Origin: DASSFG01 sp035547915
GTDB lineage: Bacteria > Planctomycetota > Planctomycetia > Pirellulales > JAICIG01
Length of the DNA: 64,000 nucleotides
NCBI GenBank assembly: GCA_035547915.1
Contig: DASZTS010000108.1
Coordinates: 1-64,000, forward strand
Reading direction: 5' to 3'
Position 1 is the first letter of the stretch; the number at the start of each line of letters is the position of its first letter. Positions 16,801-23,334 of the stretch are shown piece by piece. The position numbers were made by a program, and so were the translations under genes. The notes below the pieces were generated by a model. That model saw nothing but the letters and a program-made list of their open reading frames with translations, was not told where the DNA came from and ran no database searches.

Positions 16801-17465
16801 TCGACGCCCGGCGAACCCTGGCGGCCGTCGACGTGCTGCGTGAGTTCGCCCAAACGGGACACCAGGTGCTCGTATTCACCTGCCACGAGCACCTCTGGAA
16901 CGTCTTTCGACAACTCAAGGTCACGGCCTATCCGTTACCCGCCCACGACGATCCCGAGCCCGCTACGGTGGCCTATCCCCAACCGGTCGAGGAAGCACCG
17001 CACGAACTGCCCGACGAAGAACCCGACGTGGCCGCCACCTGGCGGCCCGAGCCGGCGGGCGACGGCATGATCGAAATCGCGGCAGACAACTCCGATGAAG
17101 AAGAGGAAGAAATCCCTCAACCCAAGCCGAAGCGACGGCGTAAAGCCGCGGCTCGCAAGAAGCCGAAGGTGGAGGAACCGCCCCGCGAAGCCGAAAACGA
17201 GACTCAGCCCGAAGAGCGCCCACACCGCGTTTCGGTGCTGCGACGCAACCAGTTGCAGCACCCCTTCGCCGATACGAGCTGGCACGAACCGGTCGACGAC
17301 GAGGACGACCAGATCATCGTCACCGACGAATCGTCCGACGATGATGAACCGCCGTTCGAAGTCAGCGAGGAACCGGACGAGCCGTCCGCCTGGCCCGACG
17401 AGACGCTCTTTCAGCAATCGGACGATTGGGATTCTCTCGACGACGATGGGACCGAGGCCGCCTGA
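13854..17465 (+). CDS. YhaN-like SMC/Rad50-type AAA ATPase
   Basis: A 1203-residue ATPase of the YhaN (COG4717) type. The N-terminal half-ATPase has Walker A GPNEAGKT at 31-38. Long Ala/Glu/Arg/Leu-rich coiled coils run from about 180 to 480 and 550 to 900, interrupted at about 484-540 by two hydrophobic helices (VLVALGAVFVLGVVLVL and a second Gly/Ala-rich one), a membrane hairpin where Rad50 has its hook. The C-terminal half has the signature-like LSRGTREQLFLSLR and Walker B LPLVLDDVLVNFD near 972-984. The last 180 residues are a charged tail with KPKRRRKAAARKK and Asp/Glu blocks, likely disordered. A GAGGAGG ribosome site precedes the ATG. It pairs with the YhaO-like subunit; membrane-associated DNA metabolism is inferred. 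Confidence 0.85.
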   Translation: MKIVAAEIDGFGVWSGLKLGNMADGVTVFYGPNEAGKTTLLQFVRTMLCGFSPERWHRYLPPVHGGRAGGSLVVSGRGGRFTICRHASATSPIEGELRVLGPDGTIQPDYVVQGLMGHIDEPTFNQVFAVGLREMQELGTLSDSAAAEFLYHLSTGLDGVALADVLRELATARGRTVPPDQNTGHLDELFEKRAKIAGEIDELRAQVHRHAAIAHELEELATELQQSESEQAELERTERAIRTALAVREPWRRRRELVRELAQLPPLAALPAGAIERLDLVNESLQGRRRRIAEIVRSRRALRNEAAALDFNARLARHAPRIEALAEQEAWLTTLESQVEHLTAAIGTLEQELAEDRRVLGMGGKTSSHKQPSTNKPLSTGALIARLRPAARALTAPQGRLQTAQQEQAAATQRADALAAKIKQALGGDKQELSPALEEAGNRVTQLRRRVQIDERLSQLSGHEAELAEQTRTLLERQLMPAWVLVALGAVFVLGVVLVLANMFLPLSLVGSAGWLLAAIGALGAAGAAGGKFLLDRSAANQLEASQKQAAILGSQVKQAKEEREALDRELPRGGGPLLTRLQTAEKELAALEELLGVDAERQAALASAEAAGRRAAAADNERREARRRWEQALAAAGLPKQLTPKQARQFATRHRQLADLELERDRRYDELQERQREFDMLAGRIKQLLADVGLHPTSQRPTDQLRELRGQLAAHQVVAAQRDALHERAGRLKRQQARLTTAVRRGEQRRQQILHEAAAANEAELRQRAAEYARRQALAERREALARDIAAALAGRLTEDELHGWLDGETVVDLDERLETLAGQTQAAANRSRALHEARGRLDQEAAALVADRRMASRLADLAAVDQQAREAIEHWRVLTVAESTLDAVRRTYETERQPEALQEASAYLERLTGGRYVRVWAPFGERALRVEDSEGKSLAVEVLSRGTREQLFLSLRLALVGVFARQGIDLPLVLDDVLVNFDARRTLAAVDVLREFAQTGHQVLVFTCHEHLWNVFRQLKVTAYPLPAHDDPEPATVAYPQPVEEAPHELPDEEPDVAATWRPEPAGDGMIEIAADNSDEEEEEIPQPKPKRRRKAAARKKPKVEEPPREAENETQPEERPHRVSVLRRNQLQHPFADTSWHEPVDDEDDQIIVTDESSDDDEPPFEVSEEPDEPSAWPDETLFQQSDDWDSLDDDGTEAA

Positions 17466-17495
17466 CTCGCAGCTTCGCGTCGCGAGCGTCTCAGA

Positions 17496-18053
17496 CTACT
17501 CGGGCACGGGCGCGAAGTTCGCCAAGAAGTCGGGATGAATCTTCTTCAGCCAGACGTATTGATCGTCGATCCGCGTCGGTGCCACCGGACGCGTAATGGC
17601 CACGGCAAATAGCAAGTTGCCGAAGAAGACCAGGATCGCCGCCCAGATGGGCCAGGCCGGATTGCCATTGTGGGCAACGCCGTACCAGACCGACGCCACG
17701 CACGCCAGGGTGATGACCCACCAGGCGAGGATGGCGAGCAACCGCCGCTTGTAATGCCGATCGCAAAAGCCGAATCGCACCACGGCTTTTTTCCGCACGA
17801 CCAGCGCGACGATGACGTATACCAGCACGCCGGCCACGATGACGAGCCAGACGAGCGGATGGTGCCAATAGAGTGTCCGCTTCAACCGGCGCGTGGTCGG
17901 TGTGTTACAACGAACGCAACGGTCGGGCAAGACCGCGCCTTTCCACATCACGAGCGTGTTGCCATCTCGCCAAACGCCCCCGGTCGCTTGCATGACATGG
18001 GCGTCGAGAACAGGCTCTGCGATCGGAGCCGCGTATGGGCTGACGTCGCTCAT
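17496..18053 (-). CDS. Hypothetical membrane protein with a CxxC site
   Basis: A 185-residue protein. An N-terminal polar segment contains CVRCNTPT, a possible half zinc-ribbon, and a second Cys-His pair follows in FGFCDRHYK. Four hydrophobic helices are visible (LVWLVIVAGVLVYVIVALVV; LLAILAWWVITLACVASVWY; WPIWAAILVFFGNLLFAVAI). The cysteine pattern before the first helix suggests a small metal-binding cytoplasmic head. The ATG overlaps the stop of the upstream gene by four bases (ATGA), so both are one operon. I do not recognise a function. Confidence 0.75.
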   Translation of the reverse strand: MSDVSPYAAPIAEPVLDAHVMQATGGVWRDGNTLVMWKGAVLPDRCVRCNTPTTRRLKRTLYWHHPLVWLVIVAGVLVYVIVALVVRKKAVVRFGFCDRHYKRRLLAILAWWVITLACVASVWYGVAHNGNPAWPIWAAILVFFGNLLFAVAITRPVAPTRIDDQYVWLKKIHPDFLANFAPVPE

Positions 18054-18790
18054 CGGTCCTTGGCCTTTTCACGCTCGGCTGCTTTTCGCTCGCGATATTC
18101 GGCAAGTACGGCCTCGGGATCGTCGTTGAACAGGTCGCGGCAACCCGTGCAACAGACATAGTATTTCTTACCCTGGTGTTCCACGGCGATCGTACCCACG
18201 CCACCGGTCACAACACACTCCGGCTCGCCGGAGCCTTTGGCGAACGAGACACCGGCGCGCGTATAGCCGACTTCCGCCAATCGCGAATAACGGTCGCCGG
18301 TCGCGCGCTTCTCGTAGAGCACCAGCAGACGATCGCCGTCGGCCACCGTACGAATCGTGATACGCGACGGGGCGTCGGCGGGCCGTTCGCCCGCGTCGTC
18401 CGCCACGAGCACCAACTGCCCGGCTTCGTCGATGCCACCCGAAAAGCGGTCTTCTCCCGAGCCATCGGCCCGTTCAGCGACGAGATCGTAGCGAGCTTTC
18501 TCGGCCGCGGGCGACAGTTTAGCAGAGCGGTAAAACTTCCCCTTGGGCGAATCGCAGACAAGCATGGCCCGCCCGTCGGCAAACCGCCACGACCAATCGG
18601 CCGCTTCACTCCACGCGCCTTGGTTCGATCCGCGGCGGGGTTGGCCGACGCCGCGCCAGGCGCCTACGTATTCCTGCAAGGGCGACAGGGCGGCCTTGTC
18701 GTTTGCCGTGCGATCTTCGGGGGCCGCGACGGCCGATTCCGCGACATACAGCATGCTTAGCGACAGGGCGGCGATATACACGCGCTTCAT
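18050..18790 (-). CDS. Secreted protein with C-terminal YHS-like cysteine motif
   Basis: A 246-residue exported protein. A signal peptide covers residues 1-22. The central part (YVGAWRGVGQPRRGS, then several beta strands) looks like a lipocalin-like barrel of unknown role. The C-terminus carries GKKYYVCCTGCRDLFNDDPE followed by a charged helix, which matches the YHS/TRASH pattern that binds metals such as copper or zinc in planctomycete and other proteins. It heads the two-gene operon with the CxxC membrane protein. A metal-sensing or handling role is inferred from the motif only. Confidence 0.75.
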   Translation of the reverse strand: MKRVYIAALSLSMLYVAESAVAAPEDRTANDKAALSPLQEYVGAWRGVGQPRRGSNQGAWSEAADWSWRFADGRAMLVCDSPKGKFYRSAKLSPAAEKARYDLVAERADGSGEDRFSGGIDEAGQLVLVADDAGERPADAPSRITIRTVADGDRLLVLYEKRATGDRYSRLAEVGYTRAGVSFAKGSGEPECVVTGGVGTIAVEHQGKKYYVCCTGCRDLFNDDPEAVLAEYRERKAAEREKAKDR

Positions 18791-18899
18791 GTGGGCACCA
18801 CGAATCGTGGGGTGAATGACCGGACGGCTTCAGTATACCGCGGGTCGGACCGCGCCGGCATAGCTTCCCATGCCAGCCGCAGCCCGATAGGATGCAAAA

Positions 18900-19865
18900 A
18901 TGTCGCACGTTGAGACGTCAATCCGCCGCGCCACCCCCGAACCGCTCCCGCCGAATATCACCAGCGTGCAGCCCGGCGGAGGTGTTTGCTATCAGATCGA
19001 GCTCGTTTGGGGACGCTGGCGGCGGTGGTGGCTGAACACCTTTCGGCCAGCCTACGTGGCGCGGATGGCCGCCACCAGGCAGGGCAGCGCCGATGGTGCT
19101 CCGCATGCGATCCTCGATCCGCGCGATCTCAAATATTGCCGCAACCTCTGCACGGCCGAGTGGCTGCCGCAAGACGACCCGTTTCGCTGGCGCGAGCGAT
19201 TGCCGTTCGCCCGCTGGGGATTGGCCGAGTTGCAGATCATGGTCTATCCGCTGGCCGCGATAACGGCAGCGTTGGCGGTGTGGTGGTGGTACCTGGCGAT
19301 CGTGCCGGCCGTTGTGCTGCTGCTGGTGGTCTGGTTTTTTCGCGATCCGCCACGGCGCGTGCCGCAAGAACCGGGAGCGGTCGTCTCTCCCGCCGACGGC
19401 ACCATTGCCGAGGTGACCCGACTGGAACAGGACGCGTTTATCGGCGGACCCGCCGTCAAAATCGGCATCTTCCTCTCGATCTTCAACGTCCACATCAACC
19501 GGGCGCCGCGGGCCGGCCGCGTCATCCGTCTGGTCTATGAACCGGGTCTGTTCCTCAACGCCCTGAACCCCGACAGCCGCATGTTGAACGAGAACATGTG
19601 GATCGGAATGGAGGAAGACGCCCCGCCCTACCGGCGTTTCGTAGTGCGGCAGATCGCGGGGCTGTTCGCCCGGCGCATCGTGTGTGGATTGCGACCGGGC
19701 GAGTCGATCGACCGCGGCCACAAGTTCGGCATGATCAAACTTGGCTCGCGCACCGAATTGATCGTTCCCGCCGACGAGGGACTCGAGGTCCTCGTCGCCG
19801 TGGGGCAGAAGGTTTCGGCGGGCAGCAGCGTACTGGCGCGGTATGCTAGAAACAACGAGGAATGA
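18900..19865 (+). CDS. psd: Phosphatidylserine decarboxylase proenzyme
   Basis: A 321-residue enzyme that decarboxylates phosphatidylserine to phosphatidylethanolamine at the inner membrane. The proenzyme cleaves itself before Ser283 in KLGSRTEL, and that serine becomes the pyruvoyl cofactor. Other family segments are VSPADGTI, GIFLSIFNVHINRAP with its His pair, and the transmembrane hairpin AAITAALAVWWWYLAIVPAVVLLLVVWFF. It is of the short, archaeal-type class, which is usually about 210-230 residues; here about 100 extra residues precede the first membrane helix, with LDPRDLKYCRNLCTAEWLP as their most structured part. pssA follows after three bases, so the two enzymes of the pathway are made together. 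Confidence 0.9.
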   Translation: MSHVETSIRRATPEPLPPNITSVQPGGGVCYQIELVWGRWRRWWLNTFRPAYVARMAATRQGSADGAPHAILDPRDLKYCRNLCTAEWLPQDDPFRWRERLPFARWGLAELQIMVYPLAAITAALAVWWWYLAIVPAVVLLLVVWFFRDPPRRVPQEPGAVVSPADGTIAEVTRLEQDAFIGGPAVKIGIFLSIFNVHINRAPRAGRVIRLVYEPGLFLNALNPDSRMLNENMWIGMEEDAPPYRRFVVRQIAGLFARRIVCGLRPGESIDRGHKFGMIKLGSRTELIVPADEGLEVLVAVGQKVSAGSSVLARYARNNEE

Positions 19866-19868
19866 CCG

Positions 19869-20735
19869 ATGCACAGAATTCGTACCGTAGCCGTATTGCC
19901 GACGCTGTTCACGCTAGCCAACCTGGTTTGCGGGTTCTTCGCGATCGTGGTGGCAGCCCGCGTCGATCCACCCAAAGACGACCAAAACCCGCGGGCGGAG
20001 GTCATCGGCACGTTTAACCTGTTCAAGGCGGTCCGGTCGTTGGACAAGGAAGACCCGAGCCACAATTGCATGCTCAGCGCCTGGCTGATCTTCCTGGCGA
20101 TGATCTTCGACGCGCTCGATGGCCACGTGGCCCGCCTGGCGAAGACTACCAGCGATTTCGGCGCGCAGCTCGACAGTCTCTGCGACGTCGTCACATTTGG
20201 CGTGGCGCCGGCGTTTTTGTTGGTGAAGATGTGTCCGCATTTCGAGATCTCGCATCACCGCATGGTGTGGGTCATCGCGGCGCTCTATGCCGCCTGCGCG
20301 GCCATGAGGTTGGCGCGCTTCAACGTCGAGACGGACGACGAGGACGACCACATGCACTTCACGGGGCTGCCGAGTCCGGCGGCCGCGGCAGCGATTGCGA
20401 GCTTTGCCATCTTGTTTTACACGCTACGCAAGGAAACGAGCGTGGATTTGTATCCCCAGCAACTCGACAACGTCATGCAGTATGTGCTCCCGTGCTTCGC
20501 CGTGCTGGTGGCGATTCTCATGGTGTCGCGCATCCCGTACCCGCACCTGGTCAATCAGCTCGGCCAGGCCAGTTTCGCCCATCTGGCAATGGTCGTGCTG
20601 TTTTTCGCCGGCGTGATGTTGGTGCGCGGCTTTGCCGTGCCGTTGATCAGCGTGGTGTTTGTGCTGCATGGGCCGGTCCTGTATGTCTGGCAGGAATACG
20701 TGCAGCGCCGCCCGCACAAAGAGCCGCTGTTCTGA
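19869..20735 (+). CDS. pssA: CDP-diacylglycerol-serine O-phosphatidyltransferase
   Basis: A 288-residue integral membrane enzyme that makes phosphatidylserine from CDP-diacylglycerol and serine. The CDP-alcohol phosphotransferase signature is complete: Asp84-Gly85, Ala88-Arg89, Gly98, Asp102 and Asp106, with spacing DG-x2-AR-x8-G-x3-D-x3-D. About eight hydrophobic segments follow the membrane-embedded pattern of the family. It lies three bases behind psd and just ahead of ribE on the same strand, so it gives the substrate for its neighbour. Confidence 0.93.
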   Translation: MHRIRTVAVLPTLFTLANLVCGFFAIVVAARVDPPKDDQNPRAEVIGTFNLFKAVRSLDKEDPSHNCMLSAWLIFLAMIFDALDGHVARLAKTTSDFGAQLDSLCDVVTFGVAPAFLLVKMCPHFEISHHRMVWVIAALYAACAAMRLARFNVETDDEDDHMHFTGLPSPAAAAAIASFAILFYTLRKETSVDLYPQQLDNVMQYVLPCFAVLVAILMVSRIPYPHLVNQLGQASFAHLAMVVLFFAGVMLVRGFAVPLISVVFVLHGPVLYVWQEYVQRRPHKEPLF

Positions 20736-20748
20736 GGCACAACGGCTC

Positions 20749-21336
20749 ATGTTCACCGGCCTCGTCCAAGCGCTCGGCGAGATTACGAGCATCGTTTCCG
20801 AACCGCCCGGCAAGCGGATCGTATTGCGTCCTCAGGTCGACTTGGGCGCCGTGAAACTCGGCGACAGCATCGCCATCAACGGCTGCTGCTTGACGCTGAT
20901 CGACATCGGGTCGGAGTTGTCATTCGAGGCAGGGCCCGAAACCCTGCGCTGCACGAACCTGGGCGACCTGCTGATGGGCACCGCAGTCAATCTGGAGCGC
21001 TCGCTGGCGGTGGGCGACCTGCTGGGCGGCCACTTCGTAACCGGGCATGTGGACGGCGTGGGCACCGTGGCCAGGCGTCACGATGACGGCGCTTGGACGA
21101 CCATGTGGTTCCATTATCCGCAGCCGCTGGGTTGCCAGATGGCGCCGAAGGGGTCGATCGCGGTCGACGGCGTAAGCCTGACGCTCGTCGACGTGGAAGC
21201 CGACAAGTTCAGCGTCGCCTTGATCCCTCACACGTTGCAGGCCACGACGCTCGGCCGACGGCAGCTCGGTGACCGTGTGAATCTCGAAACCGATCTGCTG
21301 GCGAAATACGTGCAACGAAGGGAAGTGCCAAGATGA
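20749..21336 (+). CDS. ribE: Riboflavin synthase alpha subunit
   Basis: A 195-residue enzyme that dismutates two 6,7-dimethyl-8-ribityllumazines to riboflavin and a pyrimidine. The start MFTGLVQALG is almost invariant in the family. Two lumazine-binding repeats are seen: residues 1-95 with NGCCLTLI and GGHFVTGHVD, and 100-190 with KGSIAVDGVSLTLV and ALIPHTL. Length is usual. The ATG at 20749 follows the pssA stop by 13 bases, and the stop overlaps the rsmA start (ATGA). Confidence 0.94.
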   Translation: MFTGLVQALGEITSIVSEPPGKRIVLRPQVDLGAVKLGDSIAINGCCLTLIDIGSELSFEAGPETLRCTNLGDLLMGTAVNLERSLAVGDLLGGHFVTGHVDGVGTVARRHDDGAWTTMWFHYPQPLGCQMAPKGSIAVDGVSLTLVDVEADKFSVALIPHTLQATTLGRRQLGDRVNLETDLLAKYVQRREVPR

Positions 21337-22256
21337 CCGCCCGCCAGACGCAATCGTTCCTGATGCGCCGTTTCGAGCAGGCCGGCATCTTGCCCAAGAC
21401 CCGGCATGGTCAGAACTTCCTCATCGATCTGAACCTGCTCGACCTGTTGTTCGAGTCCGCCCGCATCGAGCCCCACGACGTGGTGCTGGAGGTGGGAACG
21501 GGTACCGGATCGTTGACTGCCAAGATTGCCCGAGCGGCCGCCGCCGTGGTCACCGTCGAGCTCGATCCGCAGATGCACCAGCTCGCCAGCGAAGAGCTGA
21601 TCGACTTCGATCACGTGCTTCTCATGCGGCGCGATGCCCTGAAGAACAAGAACCGCCTCAACCCCGATGTGTTGGCGGCCGTGAAAGAGCGACTGTCCGC
21701 CGTGCCCGGCGCCTGTTTCAAACTGGCGGCGAACCTGCCGTACAACATCGCCACGCCGATCATCAGCAACCTACTCGCCTGCGACATCCCGCCCGACACG
21801 ATGACGGTCACGATCCAGAAGGAGCTGGCAGACCGCATCGTCGCCCGACCGTGCACCAAGGATTACGGAGCATTGAGCGTGTGGGTGCAATCGCAGTGCG
21901 AGGCCGAGATCGTGCGGCTGATGCCACCCGCCGCCTTCTGGCCACGGCCGAAAGTCACCTCCGCGATCATCCACATTCGGCTGAGGCGCGACTGGCGCGA
22001 ACGGATCGGCGACCTCGATTTCTTCCACTCGTTCGCGCGGACGATGTTCTTTCATCGACGCAAGTTCCTGCGCAGCGTCATTCTCAGCGGCTACAAGGGA
22101 CAGCTCGACAAGCCAACGGTCGACGCGCTCATGGCGGAGCTCGGTTTCGGCGAGACGACTCGCGCCGAAGAACTCGATGTCGCCACCATGCTGCGTCTCA
22201 GCGAGACCATCCGCTCTCGCTTGCCCGTCGGCGATGCCCAAGCACGGTCGAACTGA
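21333..22256 (+). CDS. rsmA: 16S rRNA dimethyladenosine transferase RsmA
   Basis: A 307-residue S-adenosylmethionine-dependent enzyme that dimethylates two adjacent adenines in the 3'-terminal helix of 16S rRNA during small-subunit maturation. Family motifs are KTRHGQNFLID near residue 26, VLEVGTGTGSLT for the cofactor site, and NLPYNIATPI, the catalytic NLPY loop. The C-terminal helical domain contains FHRRKFLRSV. Slightly longer than usual (about 270-290). Its start overlaps ribE by four bases. The gene ends the psd-pssA-ribE-rsmA series. Confidence 0.93.
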   Translation: MTARQTQSFLMRRFEQAGILPKTRHGQNFLIDLNLLDLLFESARIEPHDVVLEVGTGTGSLTAKIARAAAAVVTVELDPQMHQLASEELIDFDHVLLMRRDALKNKNRLNPDVLAAVKERLSAVPGACFKLAANLPYNIATPIISNLLACDIPPDTMTVTIQKELADRIVARPCTKDYGALSVWVQSQCEAEIVRLMPPAAFWPRPKVTSAIIHIRLRRDWRERIGDLDFFHSFARTMFFHRRKFLRSVILSGYKGQLDKPTVDALMAELGFGETTRAEELDVATMLRLSETIRSRLPVGDAQARSN

Positions 22257-22283
22257 GACCGTCACCGAGCCACGCTCGATCTC

Positions 22284-22302
22284 GTTTTGCGCCAGGCAAA
22301 AC
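22284..22302. terminator. Possible hairpin after rsmA
   Basis: GTTTTGC, loop GCCAG, GCAAAAC forms a perfect 7-base stem 28 bases after the rsmA stop. It is not followed by a T-run on the plus strand, so it could be a 3'-end stabiliser or an operator rather than an intrinsic terminator. Confidence 0.3.
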
Positions 22303-22360
22303 CAACGCTCTGCGAATGATTTGGGGCGTTGATCGTGGGATTTATGCTCCCTTCGCCCAT

Positions 22361-22376
22361 TGGCACGTGATCTGCA
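22361..22376 (+). promoter_or_regulatory. Sigma-54-type promoter
   Basis: TGGCAC at 22361-22366, five bases, then CTGCA at 22372-22376. The invariant GG and GC dinucleotides are exactly ten bases apart, as in -24/-12 promoters, and only one position differs from TGGCAC-N5-TTGCA. Transcription would start near 22388, about 45 bases before the glycine-rich protein gene, which has a GGAGGAT ribosome site. Confidence 0.65.
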
Positions 22377-22432
22377 AGTGATGTAGGCACGGACAGTAGG
22401 CTTCGGCGCGAAAGGAAGGGGAGGATACTCCT

Positions 22433-23290
22433 ATGCGGTACGACTTTATAGCGGTAGCGGCCATGACCCTCGGCATCTTCGCGAGCCCAGCCCTCGGGCA
22501 AGTCGCTCCCGTGGCGACCATGGGCGGAATGGCCAACCCGAGCGTCGGAGCCGGGAATATGGGAGTCGGTGCTACCGTGGCCAATGGCGGCGCGAACGTC
22601 AATCATGGGCTACCGCAGAACGGGATGGGCGGCGGCAATGTGAGCACGGCCGAGGCATCGCGCGTCGGTGCCGCCGGCGGAAACATGGCCGGTGTGGTTG
22701 GCGGCCCTCGGGCGGCAAGCGGTGGCTTCTATTACGGTCAGAATAATAATATGGCGGCCAACATGGCGGCATCGAACATTGCCAACCAGCCGGGACAACC
22801 GTTCGCCTTGAATCGGAGCCGCTCCATGTTCAACTCGGGCGGCACGCAGAACTACAACCCCGCCCTCCAGTCGCGCTTCGGCGGCGTCAACAACGGAATG
22901 GGATACGGTGGCAATGCGGCCGGGTATGGCGGCGCGGCGGGTCCGGCCTTCAACGGCGGGCCGATGTATCGCCCGAGCAACGTGAATGTGCCGGGCTATG
23001 GCGGATTCACGGGACCCGCGTTCAATGGCACGCCGATGTTCGGTCAAGGAAGATCGTATGACGGCGCGAACGCGGCTCTCAACGGGCCGCTCCAATATCG
23101 CCCGAGCACCGTCAACGTACCTGGGTACGCTGGATATACCGGGCCGGCGTTCAACGGGCTACCGATGTTCGGCCAGGGACGGTCATTCTATGGCGGAGCC
23201 GGGAGCGGTGGTGGCGCCTACGGACTGTATGGAAATGGAGCCGGAGGCGGCTATCCATTAACGACCGGCGCGGCAGCGGGCGCCTATTGA
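22433..23290 (+). CDS. Glycine-rich secreted repeat protein
   Basis: A 285-residue protein with a signal peptide (residues 1-22, ending ASPALGQ). The mature chain is Gly/Asn/Ala/Met-rich and almost free of charge. Its second half holds roughly three imperfect repeats built on YRPSNVNVPGYGGFTGPAFN followed by GxPMFGQGRS, a pattern typical of extracellular structural or adhesive proteins. A strong Shine-Dalgarno (GGAGGAT) and a sigma-54-like promoter precede it. A second secreted glycine-rich protein at 43.2 kb shares the style and the promoter type. Function unknown; a cell-surface or matrix role is inferred from composition. Confidence 0.78.
   Translation: MRYDFIAVAAMTLGIFASPALGQVAPVATMGGMANPSVGAGNMGVGATVANGGANVNHGLPQNGMGGGNVSTAEASRVGAAGGNMAGVVGGPRAASGGFYYGQNNNMAANMAASNIANQPGQPFALNRSRSMFNSGGTQNYNPALQSRFGGVNNGMGYGGNAAGYGGAAGPAFNGGPMYRPSNVNVPGYGGFTGPAFNGTPMFGQGRSYDGANAALNGPLQYRPSTVNVPGYAGYTGPAFNGLPMFGQGRSFYGGAGSGGGAYGLYGNGAGGGYPLTTGAAAGAY
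22947..23205 (+). repeat. In-frame degenerate repeats of a Gly/Pro-rich unit
   Basis: About three units encode a Pro-Gly-Tyr-Gly-Gly and Gly-Pro-Ala-Phe-Asn-Gly core with Met-Phe-Gly-Gln-Gly-Arg-Ser endings. The clearest pair covers the stretches near 22970-23060 and 23085-23190. They are conserved at the DNA level, which suggests internal duplication. Confidence 0.6.
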
Positions 23291-23334
23291 GCAACTCGCT
23301 CGAGCAGCAAAGTTACGCGGCGAGAATGCGAAAG

